From the NCBI GenBank assembly GCA_965284565.1, contig OZ260100.1:248001-312000 (forward strand): a DNA stretch of 64,000 nt, in the 5' to 3' direction. Within the stretch, counting starts at the first letter, position 1. Each line of letters begins with the position of its first letter. Of the stretch, positions 35,808-46,600 are shown one piece after another. This DNA comes from BRH-c54 sp965284565. GTDB lineage: Bacteria; Bacteroidota; Bacteroidia; Flavobacteriales_E; Vicingaceae. Under the pieces are notes generated by a model. It worked only from the letters and a program-made list of their open reading frames with translations, did no database searches and was not told the origin of the DNA. A program made the translations under genes and the position numbers.

Positions 35808-36788
35808 CTAAAAAGAAGGACAACTTATTGTTCTAAATCTAGGTTTTTTAGGTTTACAATCGAACTGCATTCCGGTAGAAAATTCATGAGAACCCGCAGT
35901 TTGGTTGGTTAACTTAGATACTGTTATGTCATAACTATATCCAAATTTTAATATACCTGCTTCAAAACCAATAGAAGCAATAAAAGAATCTTGATTTCTG
36001 TACCATAAACCACCATAAATCGGTCCTTTATTGTAATACATACCAAAATTTATTTGTAAAAAATTTTCTTGTAACTGAACTAAAACGTTTGGAGATAATG
36101 TTGCTGGCTCTCCTTTACTATCTATAGGGATTTGAACTCCTGCATGAAATGTATATTTTCTTGGTAATGGACTAATCCCCTCAATTACTGATTCGTTGGG
36201 TTGAGTTAAATGATGAACAGCAAAACCAACGAATATATTTTCAGTATACCCTAACAAACCAGCAGAAAAATCAACAAAACTTCTTGGTTCATCTCTTTGT
36301 ACTTCATTAGTATTAAAAATAAACCCTCTTCTTGGATCAATCTGATCTCCAAAAGTTAATTTATCCCAATCAACCCTTTTTTGAGCCCATGTTCCTTGAA
36401 CACCTGCTCTAAGAGTAAATTTCCTTGTAACTTGTAATTCATAAGAGTAAATACCACTAACATTGATTGTATTTAAAGTTCCCTCTCCAGCTCTATCACT
36501 AAGCACCAATAAACCTACCCCTCCAGAAAGTGCATCTACATGCTGATCGTAAGAAGCACTGTTGGTTACAAATGAACCACTAATGCCTGGCCATTGATTT
36601 CTATGGTTCAACGATAGTTTTGGACAGTAAGATGCCCCCGCAAATGCAGGATTTAAATATAGTTGATTAGCATAAAACTGTGTAAACTCAGGATCTTGCG
36701 CAAACAATTTACCCGTGAAAACAACTGTCAATAAAGCTATTAACCCTAATTTAAAGCTACTTTTTATTATTATGTTACCTTTTATCAT
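35808..36788 (-). CDS. PorP/SprF family T9SS outer-membrane protein
   Basis: A 326-residue outer-membrane beta-barrel of the PorP/SprF family; some members are part of the T9SS core, others help export particular type B cargos such as SprB. It has a signal peptide (about 1-30, LLTVVFTGKLFAQ), the family opening DPEFTQFYANQLYLNPAFAG, and barrel strands such as HAGVQIPI and FEAGILKFGYSYD; it ends with SHEFSTGMQF. It is first in an operon with gldJ and divergent from porU. Which cargo it serves cannot be told; three type B cargos are in this window. Confidence 0.88.
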   Translation of the reverse strand: MIKGNIIIKSSFKLGLIALLTVVFTGKLFAQDPEFTQFYANQLYLNPAFAGASYCPKLSLNHRNQWPGISGSFVTNSASYDQHVDALSGGVGLLVLSDRAGEGTLNTINVSGIYSYELQVTRKFTLRAGVQGTWAQKRVDWDKLTFGDQIDPRRGFIFNTNEVQRDEPRSFVDFSAGLLGYTENIFVGFAVHHLTQPNESVIEGISPLPRKYTFHAGVQIPIDSKGEPATLSPNVLVQLQENFLQINFGMYYNKGPIYGGLWYRNQDSFIASIGFEAGILKFGYSYDITVSKLTNQTAGSHEFSTGMQFDCKPKKPRFRTISCPSF

Positions 36789-36823
36789 GTAGTTTTTAAA
36801 CGTATAATTTAAAAATCAAGTTC

Positions 36824-36831
36824 CAAATGTA
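36824..36831 (-). promoter_or_regulatory. -7 element for the porP/sprF-gldJ operon
   Basis: On the minus strand TACATTTG matches TAnnTTTG exactly, 36 bp before the ATG. CAA triplets at 36845 and 36860 are at suboptimal -33 distance. Confidence 0.42.
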
Positions 36832-36944
36832 GCTATTTTTTTTACAAACCTAAAAAAAACAATAAAGATTTTTTAATTTCGTTTAGCTTCAAAATTAATT
36901 TGTAAAACTAATATTATTAGTCTTAATTTTATAAAAAAATTTAA

Positions 36945-39900
36945 ATGTTTAAATTAAAAATACTTTTCACCATCCTATCACTACTTATTTCCTTAGGTTT
37001 TATAGCTGGAAATGTTGTTGTTGAGAAAACCATTTTGTGGGATTCTATAGTTCAAAAAAACACTGAATTCTCTTCTCAAAAAAATAATAACAAGTGGTTT
37101 CCTTCTTTTAATAATATTGATTTTATTGCAGAAAAAGATTATTTAGCCATCTATTTTGATAGAATTCTTCTTAATCAAGAACGACTTATTGGTATAAATA
37201 TTATAAATATCAGTTATGAACCTATTTCTTTTGAAGAAATACAAAATATGTATGGTTTTGATTATTTACCGAATAATATAGAACTAAATTTTTTTAATGG
37301 TATAGAAAAAAAAGTGAATTACGGTTTCTATAACTTTATTCCTATTATATATGACAAAAATAGTGGCACCTACAAAAAAGTGGTTAGCTATAAATTTGAA
37401 CTGATTACTGAAAAGCCTATAGTTAACTCAAGAAATAAAAATTTAACCTTAAATTCCGTATTAGAAACTGGTGATTGGTATAAAATAGGTGTTTCTAAAG
37501 ATGGTGTTTTTAAACTTACTTACGATTTTCTTAAAGACTTAGGACTTGATATTGACAATATAAACCCTGCAAATATTAAAATTTATGGTAATGGTGGAAA
37601 AATGCTACCACTATTAAATAGCGATTACAGACCTGATGACCTTCAACAAAATGCTATAATTGTTGCTGGTGAAAATGATGGTGTTTTTAATAAAGGAGAT
37701 TATGTGTTGTTTTATGGTCAATCTCCAAACACATGGGAATTAAATACCCCAAGTAACCGTTTTAATCATAAAAACAACTTGTTTAGCGATACTTCTTTTT
37801 ACTTCATAACCGCAAGTAATACTGGACAAGCGCCAAAAAGAATTACTTCTCAACCGTCTTTAAGCGGAGCAACTATTAATGTGACTTCTTTTAATGATTA
37901 TACCTATCATGAAAAGGATTTGGTAAACCTTATTAAATCTGGTCAAGAATGGTTCGGAGAAGTTTTTGACGTAAGAACCAATTATAGTTTTAATTTTAAT
38001 GCTCCCAACTTAGATATAAATACACCAATTCAAGCAGAAGTTTTTGTTGCTGCCCGTTCTAATAACGTTAGTACTTTTACTGTAAACACAAATTCTAACT
38101 CATTTAATATATCTTGTAGTGGTGTCGACATTAATAATTATACTTCTGCTTTTGCCTCTACAGGTTCTAATGCAACATCATTTACAGCTACAAACAATAT
38201 CATTAATATAGGTATCACTTACAATCGACCAAACTCTTTATCTACTGGTTGGTTAAATAAAATTGAGCTTAATTATAGAAGAAACCTCAGCATGAGTGGA
38301 AACCAATTGTTTTTTAGAGACCTCAACTCTATTGGAGTTGGCAATATTGCTTCTTTCAATATTTCGAATGCAGGTACTATTTCTAAAATTTGGGATGTAA
38401 GTGACCCTTTTAACATTAAAGAAATTAATTTTAACCTTACTGGAGGTACCGCTTCATTTGCTGCTGCTACTGACAGTCTCAAACATTTTGTTGCTTTAAC
38501 CAACAACTATGAAACACAAGTTACTCCATTAGGAAAGGTTGAAAATCAAAACTTACACGGGATAACACAAGCAGATATGGTAATAGTAAGTCACCCCATG
38601 TTTTTATCTCAAGCAGGACAAGTGGCAGATTTTCATGATGATGAAGGACTTAATGTAATTATTGTTACGCCTCAACAAATTTATAATGAATTTTCTTCTG
38701 GTAGTCAGGATATTGTTGCTATTAGAGATTTTATTCGTATGCTATACAATAGAGCCATAGTCCCTAATGACTTACCAAAATATTTACTTTTATTTGGTGA
38801 TGGTTCTTACGATAATAAACATAGACTACCCAACAATACTAACTTTATTCCTACTTTTCAATCAATAAACTCAACAAACCCTTTAGGAACTGCTTCTTAT
38901 GTGTCTGATGATTTTTATGGTATGTTAGACCCTACAGAAGGTGTCTGGAGTGGTCCAGAAATTATGGATATTGCCATTGGAAGACTCCCAGTAAAATCTC
39001 AACAAGAAGCCAATAATGTGGTAAATAAGATACTAAACTATAACACAACTGCCACGCTTGATGATTGGAGAAATGATGTTGTTTTTGTTGGCGATGATGA
39101 AGATGGGAATTTACATATGAGAGATGCAAATAAAATTGCTGATACAGTTGTAACCCATTACAAAGCATACAATGTAAATAAAATACTTATAGATGCCTAT
39201 AAACAAGTAGCAACACCAGGAGGAAATAGATACCCCGAAGTAAATGATGAGCTTGATAAAGCAGTAAATAATGGTTCTTTAATTATTAACTACACCGGAC
39301 ATGGTGGCGAGGTTGGCTGGGCACATGAAAGAATTCTTTCTGTACCAATGATAAACAGTTGGGAAAATCAAAAAGGTCTTCCGCTATTCATTACTGCCAC
39401 ATGTGAATTTAGCAGGTTTGATGACCCTTCTAGAACATCTGCGGGAGAATTAATCTTATTAAATAAGAAGGGAGGAATTGCTCTACTTACCACCGTAAGA
39501 ACTGTATTTTCAGGTCCCAACTTCACCCTAAACAAAACCTTGTTTGACATTATTTTCACTAAAAACAACATTGAAGATAAAACGCTAGGTGAGATTTTTA
39601 CAGAAACAAAAAACCTTACTAATGCTGGAACTAACAACAGAAATTTTACACTCTTAGGAGACCCTGCTCTTAAATTAGCCTACCCCAACCATGAAGTAAT
39701 TACCACCAAACTCAATAATATTAATGTTAGCAGCATTGACACCATTAAAGCTCTACAAAAAGTAACTATTGAAGGATACGTACAAAATAGAAGCGGACAA
39801 AAATTAACCAACTTTAATGGCATTATTAAACCAACTGTATTTGATAAAGCTAAAACCATTACCACATTACAAAATGACGGAGGTAGTGCTTTTCAGTTTA

Positions 39901-40763
39901 ATTTACAAACAAGTAAACTATTCAAAGGTAAAGTAAGTGTGACTAATGGTGATTTTTCATTCAGTTTTGTAGTTCCTAAAGATATTTCTTACACGTATGG
40001 TGTGGGTAAGGTCAGCTATTATACTGAAAACAGTTTTGAAGATGGACATGGATATTTTGATGGTTTTTATATTGGAGGAATGGCTGACAGTGTTGCTGCC
40101 GATAATGAAGGTCCTGATTTGGAATTATACATGAATGATGACAATTTTATTAGTGGAGGAATGACAGATGAAAACCCAAGTTTATTAGCTTTTGTTGAGG
40201 ATATTCATGGTATAAACATGGTTGGAAATGGTATTGGACATGATATTATTGCTATTTTAGACGATAAAACAGAACAACCTTTTATTCTTAATGATTTTTA
40301 TGAAGCAGACTTAAACAGCTATCAAAAAGGTACTATTCGTTTTCCTTTTAAAGATTTAGAAGAAGGAAGACACAAACTAACATTAAAAATTTGGGATGTT
40401 TACAACAACTCATCAGAAGCTACCATAGAATTTGTTGTGGTTAAATCTAAAGACTTAGTATTAGATAAAGTATATAACTACCCCAACCCATTTACAACTT
40501 ACACCGAGTTTTGGTTTGAGCATAATCAACCCGGAAAACCTATGTATGCACAAGTACAAATTTTTACCATTACTGGAAAATTAATTCAAACTTTAGAACA
40601 AAATATTTTAAATGAAGGCTATCGCTCTTCTTCTATAACCTGGGATGGATTAGATGCTTTTGGCGACCAAATAGGAAGAGGTGTTTATGTGTATAAACTT
40701 AGGGTTAGAGCAGAAAACATGTCCGTTGCAGAAAAAATTCAAAAACTGGTAATCCTACGGTAA
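36945..40763 (+). CDS. porU: Type IX secretion system sortase PorU
   Basis: A C25-family cysteine endopeptidase on the cell surface that removes the C-terminal signal from T9SS cargo and attaches the cargo to a lipid-linked glycan. The signal peptide is about 1-25. The gingipain-like catalytic part has LLLFGDGSYDNKH, NYTGHGGEVGWAHE (His786) and ITATCEFSRF (Cys820). The C-terminal part ends in a FlgD-like/CTD fold (NYPNPFTTYTEFWFE to KLVILR). At 1272 residues it is in the usual range (about 1100-1300). porV follows 105 bp downstream and gldJ lies across the divergent spacer, as in other flavobacteria. Confidence 0.93.
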   Translation: MFKLKILFTILSLLISLGFIAGNVVVEKTILWDSIVQKNTEFSSQKNNNKWFPSFNNIDFIAEKDYLAIYFDRILLNQERLIGINIINISYEPISFEEIQNMYGFDYLPNNIELNFFNGIEKKVNYGFYNFIPIIYDKNSGTYKKVVSYKFELITEKPIVNSRNKNLTLNSVLETGDWYKIGVSKDGVFKLTYDFLKDLGLDIDNINPANIKIYGNGGKMLPLLNSDYRPDDLQQNAIIVAGENDGVFNKGDYVLFYGQSPNTWELNTPSNRFNHKNNLFSDTSFYFITASNTGQAPKRITSQPSLSGATINVTSFNDYTYHEKDLVNLIKSGQEWFGEVFDVRTNYSFNFNAPNLDINTPIQAEVFVAARSNNVSTFTVNTNSNSFNISCSGVDINNYTSAFASTGSNATSFTATNNIINIGITYNRPNSLSTGWLNKIELNYRRNLSMSGNQLFFRDLNSIGVGNIASFNISNAGTISKIWDVSDPFNIKEINFNLTGGTASFAAATDSLKHFVALTNNYETQVTPLGKVENQNLHGITQADMVIVSHPMFLSQAGQVADFHDDEGLNVIIVTPQQIYNEFSSGSQDIVAIRDFIRMLYNRAIVPNDLPKYLLLFGDGSYDNKHRLPNNTNFIPTFQSINSTNPLGTASYVSDDFYGMLDPTEGVWSGPEIMDIAIGRLPVKSQQEANNVVNKILNYNTTATLDDWRNDVVFVGDDEDGNLHMRDANKIADTVVTHYKAYNVNKILIDAYKQVATPGGNRYPEVNDELDKAVNNGSLIINYTGHGGEVGWAHERILSVPMINSWENQKGLPLFITATCEFSRFDDPSRTSAGELILLNKKGGIALLTTVRTVFSGPNFTLNKTLFDIIFTKNNIEDKTLGEIFTETKNLTNAGTNNRNFTLLGDPALKLAYPNHEVITTKLNNINVSSIDTIKALQKVTIEGYVQNRSGQKLTNFNGIIKPTVFDKAKTITTLQNDGGSAFQFNLQTSKLFKGKVSVTNGDFSFSFVVPKDISYTYGVGKVSYYTENSFEDGHGYFDGFYIGGMADSVAADNEGPDLELYMNDDNFISGGMTDENPSLLAFVEDIHGINMVGNGIGHDIIAILDDKTEQPFILNDFYEADLNSYQKGTIRFPFKDLEEGRHKLTLKIWDVYNNSSEATIEFVVVKSKDLVLDKVYNYPNPFTTYTEFWFEHNQPGKPMYAQVQIFTITGKLIQTLEQNILNEGYRSSSITWDGLDAFGDQIGRGVYVYKLRVRAENMSVAEKIQKLVILR

Positions 40764-40837
40764 TTTTCTAACACAATATCTTTACATTTTATTCGTTAAG
40801 TGTTCCTAATTATTATAAATCTAACAATATATATAGT

Positions 40838-40845
40838 TATATTTG
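40838..40845 (+). promoter_or_regulatory. -7 element for porV
   Basis: TATATTTG matches TAnnTTTG exactly, 23 bp before the ATG. It suggests that porV, ispF and murB have a promoter separate from porU. Confidence 0.5.
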
Positions 40846-40868
40846 CCATCCTATTTTTTAAAAATTAA

Positions 40869-42083
40869 ATGAAGAAAATTATTTTAAGTTTACTGATTGT
40901 ATCATTTTATTCTACAATTAAAGCACAAGAGAAGAAAAGTATTCTCCAACTAAATACAATTACAACAGCAGTGCCTTTTTTATTAATTGCACCCGACTCT
41001 AGACATGGAGCACTTGGTGATGCAGGTGTAGCCTCTTCTCCTGATGCAAATTCTATGCACTGGAATGGTTCTAAAATGGCTTTTATAGAAAAAGAGATGG
41101 GTATTTCCATTTCGTACACTCCTTGGTTAAGAGACTTAGTGCCAGACATCAACTTATCTTATGTTAGTATCTACAAAAAACTTGGCGATGGAGATCATGC
41201 AATCGGTTCTTCATTAAGGTTTTTCTCTTTAGGAGATATTAAATTTACTGATGAAAGAGGAAATCCCATTGGAGATTTTACTCCCAACGAATGGGCTTGG
41301 GATATTGGTTACAGTAGAAAATTAAGCGATAGGTTTTCTGCTGGTATTGCCGGTAGATACATTTATTCTAACCTTACCGGAGGTATTGATGTTGCTGGTG
41401 CTAACACAAAAGCTGGAACTTCCTTTGCTGCAGATGTTTCTGCATTTTATACCAACCCGGATGCTGTTTTATTTGATCAAGATGTTATTTTTAATGCTGG
41501 ATTAAATATCTCTAATATTGGAGCTAAAATTTCTTATACTGATGATGCCATCAAAGATTTTATCCCAATCAACTTGAGATTAGGGCAATCATTAACTTTT
41601 GTGATGGATGACTATAACTCTATTACCATTTTAACTGATGTAAATAAATTGTTAGTTCCTACTCCACCAGAGTATGCTACAGATGATTCGGGAAGACCAA
41701 TTATTGACCCTACAACTGGAGAACAAGAAATTGAATCTGGTAAAAACCCTGACGTACCTGTAGTTACAGGAATTTTTCAATCTTTTAATGATGCACCAGG
41801 AGGATTTGGCGAAGAAATGAGAGAAATTAATATTTCTGCTGGCTTAGAATATTGGTATAACAAGCAATTTGCTGCACGTTTTGGTTATTTCCACGAACAT
41901 TCTACAAAAGGAAATAGAAAATTCTTTACCGCTGGTGCCGGACTTAAACTAAGTGTGTTTAGTATAGATTTCTCTTACTTATTTTCTACTGTTGCCAGAA
42001 ATCCTCTTGCCAATACAATTCGTTTTTCATTACGTTTTGATTTTGATGATTTTAAATCTCAAAATGACACCCCAACTAATTAA
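40869..42083 (+). CDS. porV: Type IX secretion system outer-membrane shuttle PorV
   Basis: A FadL-like outer-membrane beta-barrel that collects cargo at the SprA channel and hands it to PorU. The 404-residue protein has a signal peptide (about 1-19, LLIVSFYSTIKAQ) and the PorV-diagnostic opening FLLIAPDSRHGALGDAGVAS followed by DANSMHWNGSKMAF; barrel strands follow, for example FSLGDIKFT and NAGLNISNIGAKISY, and the last strands end IRFSLRFDF. It lies downstream of porU and 14 bp before ispF. Confidence 0.94.
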   Translation: MKKIILSLLIVSFYSTIKAQEKKSILQLNTITTAVPFLLIAPDSRHGALGDAGVASSPDANSMHWNGSKMAFIEKEMGISISYTPWLRDLVPDINLSYVSIYKKLGDGDHAIGSSLRFFSLGDIKFTDERGNPIGDFTPNEWAWDIGYSRKLSDRFSAGIAGRYIYSNLTGGIDVAGANTKAGTSFAADVSAFYTNPDAVLFDQDVIFNAGLNISNIGAKISYTDDAIKDFIPINLRLGQSLTFVMDDYNSITILTDVNKLLVPTPPEYATDDSGRPIIDPTTGEQEIESGKNPDVPVVTGIFQSFNDAPGGFGEEMREINISAGLEYWYNKQFAARFGYFHEHSTKGNRKFFTAGAGLKLSVFSIDFSYLFSTVARNPLANTIRFSLRFDFDDFKSQNDTPTN

Positions 42084-42097
42084 TAAAATAAAGTAAA

Positions 42098-42577
42098 ATG
42101 AAAATACGAGTAGGATTTGGTTTTGATGTTCATCAATTGGAAGAAGGAAAAGATTTTTGGCTTGGTGGCATAAAAATTCCTCATACCAAAGGAGCTGTGG
42201 GGCATTCTGATGCTGATGTACTTATTCACACCATTTGCGATGCTCTTTTAGGTGCTGCCAATTTAAGAGATATTGGTTTTCATTTTCCCCCAACAGATAA
42301 TAAATACAAAGGAATTGATAGTAAAATTCTTTTAAAAGAGGTAGTAAAATTAATTACCGACAAAGAATTTTCTATTGGTAATATTGATGCCACTATTGCT
42401 TTACAACAGCCTAAAATCAATCCTTTTATCCCAGAAATTAAAAACACCCTTTGTCCTATTCTTAATATTGACGAAGAAGATTTATCCATTAAAGCAACAA
42501 CTACCGAAAAATTAGGCTTTGAAGGCAGAGAAGAAGGTGTTTCTGCTTATGCTGTTGTGCTTATTCAAAAATCATAA
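42098..42577 (+). CDS. ispF: 2-C-methyl-D-erythritol 2,4-cyclodiphosphate synthase
   Basis: The homotrimeric zinc enzyme of the MEP pathway that cyclises CDP-ME-2-phosphate. Metal ligands lie in GFGFDVHQL (Asp9, His11) and HSDADVLIHTICDALLGA (first His); other family motifs are DIGFHFPP, DATIALQQPKI and TTEKLGFEGREEG. Length (159) is normal. It follows porV by 14 bp and murB by 6 bp, an operon that joins secretion, isoprenoid and cell-wall genes; the grouping is probably positional. Confidence 0.96.
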   Translation: MKIRVGFGFDVHQLEEGKDFWLGGIKIPHTKGAVGHSDADVLIHTICDALLGAANLRDIGFHFPPTDNKYKGIDSKILLKEVVKLITDKEFSIGNIDATIALQQPKINPFIPEIKNTLCPILNIDEEDLSIKATTTEKLGFEGREEGVSAYAVVLIQKS

Positions 42578-42583
42578 TAGTTT

Positions 42584-43591
42584 ATGTCTTTACAAGAAAA
42601 TATTTCATTACTTCCCCACAATACTTTTGGTATAGATGTAAAAACAAAAAAACTAGCTACTATTAATAGTGTTGATGAACTCAAAAACACCTTAAGCAAT
42701 AACCTTCTACCTTTATATATACTTGGCGGAGGAAGCAATATTCTCTTTACCAAAGATTTTGATGGACTAATCCTAAAAAACGAACTTAAAGGCATACAAC
42801 TTATAAATGAAAATGACAATGAAGTCTATTTAAAAGTAGCTTCGGGCGAAGTGTGGCACGAGTTTGTTTGCTTTTGTATTGAAAACAACTATTGTGGTAT
42901 CGAAAACCTATCTTTAATTCCTGGAAGTGTTGGAGCATCTCCCATGCAAAATATTGGTGCTTACGGAGTGGAAGTAAAAGATTTTATTACCGAAGTGGAA
43001 GCCTTACATTTAAAATCATTAAAAACCACTCATTTTTCTACTAACGATTGCGAGTTTGATTACCGAAGCAGCATTTTTAAAACCAAAGAAAAAGGCAATT
43101 ATTTTATTACCGCTGTAACTTTTAGATTAAATAAGCAGCCTAACATCAATACTAGTTACGGAGCTATCCAATCAGAATTGGAAGCAATGGAAATTAGCAA
43201 TCCAACCATAAAAGATGTAAGTAAAGCGGTAATTAACATCCGACAAAGTAAATTGCCCGACCCTAAAGAAATTGGTAATGCCGGAAGTTTTTTTAAAAAT
43301 CCTTCTGTAAGTAATGAAAAAGCTGAACAACTAAAAACAGCATTTCCTGAAATACCCAACTACCCACAAAACAATGGAACTACCAAAATTGCCGCAGGTT
43401 GGCTAATAGAGCAATGTGGCTATAAAGGAAAGACTTTTGGAAATTATGGCGTACACAAAAAACAAGCGTTAGTGCTAGTAAACTATAGCAATGCTAAAGG
43501 ACAAGAAATTTACGATTTGTCTTCAGAAATTATTAATGCTGTAAACACTAAATTCGGTATTGAACTGGAAAGAGAAGTAAATGTATTATAA
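42584..43591 (+). CDS. murB: UDP-N-acetylmuramate dehydrogenase
   Basis: An FAD enzyme that reduces UDP-GlcNAc-enolpyruvate to UDP-MurNAc in peptidoglycan synthesis. FAD-binding motifs are ILGGGSNILFT and SLIPGSVGASPMQNIGAYG; the catalytic Ser lies in GNAGSFFKNP; the closing Glu in ELEREVNVL. Its 335 residues and YRSSIFK motif fit the type I (E. coli-like) enzyme. It ends the plus-strand block at a strong terminator. Its partner murF lies 8 kb away on the other strand. Confidence 0.96.
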   Translation: MSLQENISLLPHNTFGIDVKTKKLATINSVDELKNTLSNNLLPLYILGGGSNILFTKDFDGLILKNELKGIQLINENDNEVYLKVASGEVWHEFVCFCIENNYCGIENLSLIPGSVGASPMQNIGAYGVEVKDFITEVEALHLKSLKTTHFSTNDCEFDYRSSIFKTKEKGNYFITAVTFRLNKQPNINTSYGAIQSELEAMEISNPTIKDVSKAVINIRQSKLPDPKEIGNAGSFFKNPSVSNEKAEQLKTAFPEIPNYPQNNGTTKIAAGWLIEQCGYKGKTFGNYGVHKKQALVLVNYSNAKGQEIYDLSSEIINAVNTKFGIELEREVNVL

Positions 43592-43623
43592 AGAGAGGAA
43601 ATATTAATATTTCCTCTCTTTTA
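43590..43623. terminator. Bidirectional terminator between murB and a T9SS cargo gene
   Basis: AAAGAGAGGAAATATT is followed directly by its exact reverse complement (43606-43621), a perfect 16-bp palindrome that ends in a short T-run and starts with As. It sits between convergent genes and can serve both. Confidence 0.8.
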
Positions 43624-43634
43624 CTTATTTATTA

Positions 43635-46600
43635 TTACCTAACCACACTAACCTTACCCGTTAATTTTTCTCCATTTTCTGAAATAATTTCATAAAAATA
43701 TATTCCATTTTCTAATGACGAAACATCAATATTACTTAACGAGTTATTGAGTTTTTCTTCTATTATCAACTTGCCTGAAATTTGATATATGTTTAGCATA
43801 TAAATTCCTTTAATATCTTCTATTGATATCGTCAACTCACTATTAACAGGATTTGGATAAACTTGAACTTTTGTACTTAACTCATTAGCATTTTCTGTTA
43901 TGCCTGCAAATATATCTTTTGGTACTGCATTTACCCTCATATTGCTGTTGGTAGCTTTTGCTTTTATGGCTTTTGCTACTTGTATATGATGCACACTTTT
44001 TCTGGTTAACGCAAAAGTTTGATTGTTTACAGATACTCCCATCCATGTATCATTTACTGTATCTTTTATTAAGTCTATTGATGATAAATCTAAAAATGCA
44101 TTTCTTGTTATAGCATTATCTTGTTCAATAAACGGTTGGTTGGCTTCTGTAAATGATTCCTGAACAACTGATTCAACTGTTGATGTTCCTCCGCTCATCA
44201 TCATACTTGATGAACCAGCACTACAATCCATACATGTTGTTGATGAATAACAGGTTGAATAATCATCTGAATCTAATGGTAAGTTTTGAGGTGTACTCAC
44301 ATCTCCTGGGCAATAATTGGCAACTATGGTATATTCACTTGATTGAATAGGTGGATTACTACCCCAATAATTTCCCTTTGCATTAATTTGAGATGGCGAC
44401 CTTAGCAAATAACCATAACAAATATCAAACATATGTCCGTTATCATAAAATTGATTTGGTATGGTATCGTTGTCTTGTCTGTTTATGGCATGTTGTACTG
44501 CATCTATGTTTAACAGGGTGTTTTTTGTTTTTATTCCTGTTGTGGTATTATCAAAAACAGAACCGCATCCCTCATCTCCAATGGTTAACATGGAGGTAAA
44601 ACTTCTTGTTTGCGTATTGTAAACGCCATACATGTCTATTCCATAATCCTGATTATCATACACTTTTGCTCCATTTCTCAGAAATACAAGCGAATTGTCG
44701 GAATAGATACCATTAGTGTTCGTATGAATTTTTGTGTTAGAGAAATAAGCTCCTGCAACTTCATCTAAGTTTACTCCTGAAATTTGCATGTTTTTTATTT
44801 CTGTATTGGTTACTTCTACTATTTCTGTATTTATGGCAACAATGCCATAATCTGCAACAATACTATAAACTCCACCATCTAATACTCCTCCTGTAATGCT
44901 TATTTCTTCAACACCATCTATATAATAATTGTAATCTACCATATTCGTCATATTGGTTGCCTGAACAGTAAGTGGCGTAGTGGCTTGTTCTATTTTAATT
45001 CCTGTTGCTAAATAATTAAAATCGCAACCATTTATAAATACATCTGTTGGATTGGTTATATTCAATCCTATTCCTGAAAAAAGAAAATTATTAGCAGGAT
45101 TGTATGTTGATGCTACAGAGGTAAAATCGGTTTGATTTAATTGTATGCTTGAATTATTGTTATAATAAACCATGCCTGTATTTAAAGTAGCTGTTATTCC
45201 CTCTAAAACTAAATTGGTGTTTTCCACTAAAGCTATAAACAGATGATTATTTCCTTTTCCGGTAAAGTTCATTTCTACCGTGTTGGGCATAGTTAACTGG
45301 TGGTTAGGAAAAAAGTAATAATAGCCATCTCTGTTATGTGTCCATACTGCATTGGCATCAAAAACCATGTCTCCTTTTACTTCTACTCTTGCTGCGGTTC
45401 CTGATATGGATGTTGCTCCTACTAATAATCCTTTACCTGATTGGTTGTTGTTGTAATACACGGTTGCATCTTCATCAATTATTAATATGGCTCCGGGCTT
45501 TAGTATTAATTCTGCTCCATCTTCTATTATTAAGTCACTGTCTTCAAATATGTGCAGTTTTGCTCCGCTTTCCAGCTCCATTTTTGAGCCGCTTTTTAGG
45601 CGTAACGTGCTATTGTTTTTAACGTTTACGGTAGCGTTTTGTTCTAAATGGAAATAGGAGCCTGATTCTAATGATAAAACAGTTGGGTCAACAAAATAGT
45701 TGGTTCCTCCAATACTCATAGGTGTATTAATTTTTGTAGCCGTAAACCCTTGGTCTAATAGCATGGAATTTCCTTGTGTTAAGTTTAAAGAATATCCATT
45801 AGCTCCTGATATGGCAGGTAATTCAATATCTCCACACCAACGCACATCATTAGCGATATTTGTATCATCAAATTTAACTTCTACTTTAATACTGCCATCT
45901 TGCAGTTCATCCAATATTTCTATGGAAATGCCATTTAATATTACTTTACGATTATCTGGTGGTAACCCATTATTATGTGTAAGACCATTATTATTTGACA
46001 GGGTAATCATAGAATTAGCAGACGGGTTGGTTCCTACCCCTAATTTAGCCACCCCATTTTTGGTAAATACATGATTTACTGTTCCGTTATTTGTTAAATT
46101 AGGATTTACTATACCACTTACTCGTTCTAACCATGTTAATTTAACTTCATTTCCAATTACATTATTTGTATTTATATCTGCTGCATGAAATTCTTGTTCT
46201 TGATTTCCGGTAAGCGGATTGGCAAACTGAGGTAATTTTTCATAAGGTTCAACCGAGCCGTAAGCAACACAAGTAACAGGATATGTAGTGCTTTCAAATT
46301 GCAAATCGTACATACCATTAGCTGGAATAGGTCTGGTATAATGTCCGCTTTGACTATAGATTTGTGTTCCTGTTTTTATATTTTTACCCGCCTGCATATA
46401 CATATACAACCCTGGTTGCATTTCATCCATACAAGTATTATCTTGATATAGAAATTTATCAAACTCAAAGCCATTATTTTGTGCTGTTTGGTGATTTTCT
46501 ACCCATAAATATTGCTGATATTCATTGGTTGGAATAAAGGGTAACTTTATTCGAACAACATCTCCTGTAGTAACAAAATCTCTTAGTATATAAATACCTG

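Noticed and set aside
45338..46074. Open plus-strand frames opposite the zincin/beta-helix cargo
   Set aside because: Leu-rich composition and exact antisense position show these are shadows of the large coding sequence.
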